This document shows positions 59,917-64,000 of a DNA stretch of 64,000 nucleotides, piece by piece. Location of the stretch: the NCBI RefSeq assembly GCF_036373705.1, contig NC_089863.1, positions 2,977,444 through 3,041,443 on the forward strand, written 5' to 3'. The translations under genes and the position numbers were made by a program. Within the stretch, counting starts at the first letter, position 1. Each line of letters begins with the position of its first letter. The notes below the pieces were generated by a model, which was not told the origin of the DNA, did no database searches, and saw only the letters and a program-made list of their open reading frames with translations. The stretch comes from Amia ocellicauda. Lineage: Eukaryota; Chordata; Actinopteri; Amiiformes; Amiidae.

Positions 59917-60752
59917 GTCCGAGCATCTCGGTCAACTAGGCCCCTCGACCCCTTTCCTTGTTGTCGAGGTCCCTTTTCCTTGCCTCTTTCGTAGTTCCAA
60001 CTAGGTCGGAGTCCTGCCTCTCTTTCTGGGCTTTTCTTTGGTTTCACTCCTTGGGGTTTGTCAGACTTGGGGCCTCGTAATAACTCCACGGTGGCTTGGT
60101 GGCACTCCACTAGTTCCACCAGCTGATCTACGGACGTAGGGTCCCCTTGACTCACCACTTTCTTCATCTCCCATGGTAGTGCTCTCAAATAGCGGTCCAT
60201 GACAATCCTCTCCAGGACCGCAGAAATTCCTCCTTGTTCCAGCTGCAGCCATCTCTTGGTGAGGCGGATGAGATCATGCATCTGGGCTCTGGGTGATTGT
60301 CCACTCTGGAAGGTCCAGGCATGGTAGCGCTGCGCTCTCACATACGGGTTAAGGCCAATACGTTTCAGTATTTCAGCCTTGAGGGTGTCATACACTCGGG
60401 CTGTCTCTGCCTCGAGGTCGTGGTACGTCTTTTGTGCTTCCCCCGTTAGAAATGGTGCGATCAGCCCAGCCCACTGGTCTTTTGGCCATTTCTCTCGCTC
60501 CGCAGTCCTTTCAAAGACACTCAGGTACGCCTCCACGTCATCATGTTCATTCATTTTAGGGATAAAGCTTGCCACTTTATTCCTAGAGGGAGATTGTTGT
60601 GAGCCCCCTCCGGCAGAAGTCAATCCCTCTGTGAGGCGTCGCAGCTCACCCTGCAGCATTGTTGTATTCCGACACTGCTCCTGGATTAACTCGTGAGTCG
60701 ACGCGCATTGAGCGAGATTGGCTTCTACAAGTTGTTTAAGTATTGCTTCCAT
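59877..60752 (-). CDS. Gag of the Gmr1-like element (SCAN-like capsid, CCHC knuckle)
   Basis: 291 codons, starting 59 nt from the 5' LTR edge. The middle region has DVEAYLSVFERTAE and WAGLIAPFLTGEAQKTY, typical of retrotransposon capsid. Residues about 150-230 (RAQRYHAWTF, LIRLTKRWLQ, VMDRYLRALPWEM, LVELVECH) match the pattern of the SCAN domain, which is known to derive from Gmr1-like Gag. The C-terminus carries a basic stretch and one zinc knuckle CHHCGETGH. The frame is intact. It would form virus-like particles if expressed; no activity is implied. Confidence 0.88.
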   Translation of the reverse strand: MEAILKQLVEANLAQCASTHELIQEQCRNTTMLQGELRRLTEGLTSAGGGSQQSPSRNKVASFIPKMNEHDDVEAYLSVFERTAEREKWPKDQWAGLIAPFLTGEAQKTYHDLEAETARVYDTLKAEILKRIGLNPYVRAQRYHAWTFQSGQSPRAQMHDLIRLTKRWLQLEQGGISAVLERIVMDRYLRALPWEMKKVVSQGDPTSVDQLVELVECHQATVELLRGPKSDKPQGVKPKKSPEREAGLRPSWNYERGKEKGPRQQGKGSRGLVDRDARTCHHCGETGHIAW

Positions 60753-60811
60753 TTTCCAAGGTGACAGGTCTGTCTATGAACCACCAGAGCCTGTCCGCAT
60801 TCTCCACCAAG

Positions 60812-61400
60812 TGTAACACGGCTGGGGGTTGGGACATGTTGACACGGGGTCAAGGTTAGTGCACAGGGAGACAGACAAACCAGGAAGCCACAGATGGGTT
60901 GAAAAACAGAGCGTTCCGTTATTTTATTAACGGCAGTTGGTTTGCGAGACGGGGTCTTGTAAAGAATAAAAAAAAAGGAAAAACAAAACAAAACAAAAAG
61001 AAACCTATACTCCGTGCTCGGGTCTGGTTAACCTCTTTCTGGGCGTCGGCCTTAACTAGCTCCGGACCTCTGAGAGGCTTACCGGGTTAGGAAACAAAAG
61101 AAACAAAACAAATAGGAAGAAGGGTCAGGGTCAGGGTCAGGGTCAGGGTCAGGGTCAGGGTCAGGGTCCTTATTTCCAACTCCCTCCTTTCCTCCCTGTT
61201 GTACTCCCTCTCAAACAAAGGAAACCCATCCCCTTATGTAGGAAGTTGAGTCAGGTTAACGAGCACCAGGTGTGGTGGACTCCAATCACCTGCACCTGCT
61301 GTGGGGCTGGGATCTTCTGTATGTAGGGACGCAGTACCTCAAACTGCCATTTCCACCTATAGTACCTCCCATCCAAGATCATTCCCCTTACAGCCTTACA
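60812..61400 (-). repeat. 5' LTR of the Gmr1-like element
   Basis: 589 bp; same ends as the other copy. It carries eight AGGGTC hexamers at about 61121-61168 (six in the other LTR) and a longer A-rich run. The low divergence between LTRs suggests a fairly recent insertion. Confidence 0.92.
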
Positions 61401-61404
61401 ACAT

Positions 61405-61560
61405 GTATCCAATGACATACGTGCCACTGTCGGTGACCATGTGATAAACTGTGGCCTTTCAATGTGAGGGGCTGGGCAGAGGGTGCAGCCCAATCTAAGC
61501 AGGTCAGCTGTGGCATCAAGAATTAAAGTATCCAGAAATGGGAATAGCTAAATGACCATA
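61405..61560 (+). pseudogene. Tc1/mariner-like transposase remnant, right half
   Basis: In the frame of AAT at 61411 the sequence reads NDIRATVGDHVINCGLSM, a stop, then GAGQRVQPNLSRSAVAS. These match the N-terminal helix-turn-helix region of a fish IS630/Tc1-mariner type transposase that I recognise by its RVQPNLSR motif. Further down the frame decays. It is continuous in frame with the left half at 55770-55885 once the retrotransposon and one ACAT are removed. Confidence 0.6.
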
Positions 61561-63290
61561 TATTACTTAACTGTACTGTAGTACTACACGAAATACATGT
61601 GCTCTTCCTTGACCATTTCATTATTCATTTATAGAACAGAGAGACAACCCCGCTCTGAACACTGAACAGTGGTGGTTTCAAATAACTCAGTGTGTTTGAG
61701 GGAGATCCAGACTACAAATACACAAGAACATAAAGTATTTCAAGTATTTCAGAATGTACAGTGTCAGTCTGGCAGCTACTGATCAGGTCTTGAATCGACA
61801 CTAGGGATGAAACTGCTGTACAGGTACCTGTGACAGGAACAGTGACAGAGTGAAGGAGATCAGGTTCCAGTCTGTACAGGTCAGGGCTCCTCACAGTCGT
61901 GCACTTTTTTTAAGTACTCTCCTTGGTTTTGAATGAGTTTTGGCTGATTGCTGTGCACCCTTCCTGGCTCCTGGCTGCCTCTGTAACATGAATGTGGTAT
62001 CCTGAGGAGAAAAGGAAAGTTAATTTGAGAAGAGATACTGGACTGATTTCCTATTTTTCCTACTTGCCTGACTGGGCTGGTAGAGACGGTATTTCCCCCG
62101 GTGGTCAGCTGGGCCTGAGACGGAAAGCAGTGCACCTGTGGAGAGACGCGCTGGGGAAAAGGATAGCGGAGGGACGTGAATGGGGAAAATAACCACTGTA
62201 GTGTGTGTGGTTTTACTTACCCGGCCTCAATGACGCATTCCCTCTGCCTGTCCTTTCCTTGTTTCTCTCTCCCTGCCTAGGAGTGGTGGCACTGCAGAGC
62301 CTGGTCCAGGGGCTGACACAGTAGGAGGGGGACACCGTACTGCCAAGCCTCCTAGGAATCCACCTGCCAAGAAATTGAATGGACATTGGTGACGAAGTCT
62401 CCTTGCAGCAGATCCGCACCTTAATTCCGGGACTTTGACTTTGGGGGCCCAAGACAGGCTTTACTTTTAGCATAGTTTTATTGGGGATTTTCTTAGGATT
62501 AGTTTTAGTATTTCATAGTCTTTTAAACATTTTCTGCTTTCTTTTTATCGATTTGCTAGCACAATCGCCTGTTATTAAAGGCGGTTTTAGTATTTCTAAT
62601 TCTAGGTAATAGGGCCTCTAGGCCGGCAGACTTCGTGCAACCTGGCAACCTGGCAACCATCGTAATAAACTTGTTGTGTTGTAATCCCAAATATTGACTC
62701 TGTGGTGTGTACATTGGGATCTTGCTAAAGCCTGCGCAGGAGGAGGGGAAAATAGTGAGACCCCCTCCTCACTGGAATAAAATAGGGGTGGCGTGGTCAC
62801 GTGATGGTGGCAATTGTTCCCCTCCTTTGCCATCGTCACATGTAGAGAGCATGCGTGAACACTTTCACTCCCCTGATCTTAAGACACTGAGTGTCCCCAG
62901 TGACAAAGCACGTCTATCCTGGATGTGACTTTAAAGAATGAAGCCTGTGTGTGTCATACCACCTGCAGTGTTCAGATGACCTTAAACAAGATAATGACTC
63001 TGTATTTTATTAGATATTTTATAAGACTGAAGACCATTGGACTAACAGGTAACACATTGGTCCTGGTATCTGGTTATACAACTGTTCAGATGTTTATCCT
63101 GGAGAAACAAAGGCAATGTGTGTTTTTATTCTCAAACATTTCTCCCACAGGAACTCTGGTCCACTGGACTCAATGCACAGTGGAACACAGATGTGTTTAC
63201 CGTGATTTATGTATTCACAGCATCATATTAACCACCACATTTGCAATAGATTTTATTTATTTCTGAGCCACACAATGTAACCCATACAAG
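61561..63290. other. intergenic DNA without recognised gene
   Basis: No coding region is supported. AATAAA is present on the + strand at 62664-62669 after a stretch with a TTTAGTATTTC word that occurs twice (about 62505 and 62588), which could be the end of an old transcript or a solo LTR. (CCTGGCAA)-type repeats occur near 62640. Confidence 0.4.
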
Positions 63291-63616
63291 TCATAGGCAT
63301 GCCATTACACACAGACTTGGGAACACACAGGAGATAAGGACACACTGTGACACAAGGTACAACACACATTTGATATGTTCAACAGTCTGGATTATATTGG
63401 ATTGAGTTCCTTCTATAGTAGTATATCCCCTATTGCAATTACCTTCAAATACCTTTTGATTACTGTATTTACTTTGTATTACACCACGATCCAGCACCCA
63501 AGCTGTCACACCAGAATACACTAAATATCTGACTCTTCCAATGGACTAAATCTCACTTTTCAGTCAACACTACAACAATATATGACCTCTACATTAAGTT
63601 GCTCACAGATAACATT

Positions 63617-64000
63617 TTATTTTTTTCCCCTTCCTTTTGAAACTCTTTTAAGAGCAGCATCATAACCCACCTTTGCAGCCAGCCCTCCAACTATGACTGC
63701 ACCAACTACGCCTCCAGCAAGTATTGCACCAACAGCTTTAGATATTAATAATGCTGTACCACCCCCACCCACTAAGGCACCTAACACACCCCCCCCCACT
63801 CCTGAATAACGTGCTACTGTTTTAATGAACGCATTGTCTTGCTCTGCCTGCTCCTTGGCCCTTTTCACCTCCCTGACCCACAGCTCTTCAATCTTTCTGT
63901 TGGCCTCTTCAGGGTTTGCAGACTCTGACCTCAGTAATCTCTCTTGTTTCTGAATCTCATCTCTTCTCTCCTCTAGGATCTCTTCCATCCTGTGTAGGAT
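63617..64000 (-). CDS. 3' part of an unidentified gene, possibly GIMAP-like (partial)
   Basis: The open frame runs off the right edge of the window (it continues upstream of the Met codon at 63988). It encodes a highly charged helical stretch (MEEILEERRDEIQKQERLL, VKRAKEQAEQ), likely coiled coil, followed by a Gly/Ala/Val-rich hydrophobic region (GVGGGVLGALVGGGGTALL, AILAGGVVGAVIVGGLAAKV) and a basic tail ending GRGKK. Charged coiled coil plus glycine-zipper-like membrane tail is the usual C-terminal layout of fish GIMAP (immune-associated) GTPases, but the GTPase domain would lie outside the window. Other glycine-rich membrane-associated proteins cannot be excluded. Confidence 0.5.
   Translation of the reverse strand: MLHRMEEILEERRDEIQKQERLLRSESANPEEANRKIEELWVREVKRAKEQAEQDNAFIKTVARYSGVGGGVLGALVGGGGTALLISKAVGAILAGGVVGAVIVGGLAAKVGYDAALKRVSKGRGKK

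Larger units (their letters stand above)
55886..61400 (-). mobile_element. Gmr1-like Ty3/gypsy LTR retrotransposon
   Basis: The 5.5-kb element is bounded by two LTRs beginning TGTAACACGG and ending CCTTACA on the + strand, with ACAT duplicated at 55882-55885 and 61401-61404. Read on the minus strand it encodes Gag with a SCAN-like region and a CCHC knuckle, then protease, integrase, reverse transcriptase and RNase H. Integrase ahead of RT is the hallmark of the Gmr1 group of deuterostome Ty3/gypsy elements; standard Ty3/gypsy has integrase last. Next to the 5' LTR (below 60812) a TGG-initial primer-binding-like sequence lies 2 nt inside, and a purine tract (GGAAGGGAGGG) abuts the 3' LTR. Pol is broken, so this copy is probably inactive. 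Confidence 0.9.

Overview
The window looks like chromosomal DNA of a ray-finned fish. It has two multi-exon vertebrate neural genes with GT-AG introns, fish-type SINEs, Tc1/mariner, hAT-like and CR1/L2-type LINE remnants, a Gmr1-like Ty3/gypsy retrotransposon, and a very heavy load of microsatellites and minisatellites. I see no bacterial or viral genome segment, CRISPR array or stand-alone RNA gene. The species cannot be named from the sequence alone.

Layout. Positions 1-8400 are repeat DNA: an (AAT)n tract, GT-rich sequence, a 4.7-kb array built on ACAGT/TACAG (about 1444-6150), GA-rich DNA, a CCAGT-type minisatellite and a CAGTGTGTCTGT array. A CpG-rich promoter with a non-coding first exon (about 8500-9553) begins nyap1 on the + strand. 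Its seven coding exons lie between 19723 and 28749 and give about 1125 aa. Its first intron (9554-19657) holds a three-copy ATT-linked tandem repeat, a foldback MITE, minisatellites, a 4.7-kb nearly T-free CACAR array (about 11410-16150) and a SINE. A long region without genes follows (28750-36700), including a 33-bp array, a second CCAGT minisatellite in the opposite orientation to the first, an (ACTAT)n tract and a 2.7-kb TG/CAGGTACAG array.

atp1b2 (Na+/K+-ATPase beta-2 subunit, + strand) follows, with its promoter at about 36770-37000 and coding exons between 37418 and 51309 (291 aa). Its 9-kb first intron carries a 47-bp minisatellite, a LINE 3' end, a 1.2-kb hAT-like element with an 8-bp target duplication, and a foldback MITE. 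Its fourth intron carries a complete but decayed Tc1-like transposon with a SINE inserted in it. Downstream is a CpG-rich segment with a palindromic CRE and a strong CTCF-like motif (about 54340-54460).

The right side is dominated by a 5.5-kb minus-strand Gmr1-like retrotransposon (55886-61400) with two similar LTRs and a 4-bp target duplication. Its domain order is Gag(SCAN-like)-PR-INT-RT-RNase H, with integrase ahead of reverse transcriptase, and its pol is broken by frameshifts. It sits inside an older Tc1/mariner-like transposase remnant whose two halves can be read on either side. The window ends in the 3' part of a minus-strand gene encoding a coiled coil plus a glycine-rich hydrophobic tail, possibly of the GIMAP GTPase type.

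The two host genes are both neural: nyap1 encodes a tyrosine-phosphorylated PI3K/WAVE adaptor and atp1b2 a glial/neuronal ion-pump and adhesion subunit. The sequence does not show that they act together. The most distinctive property of the window is the family of minisatellites that change length in 5-bp steps, including inverted arrays on either side of the nyap1 coding region.
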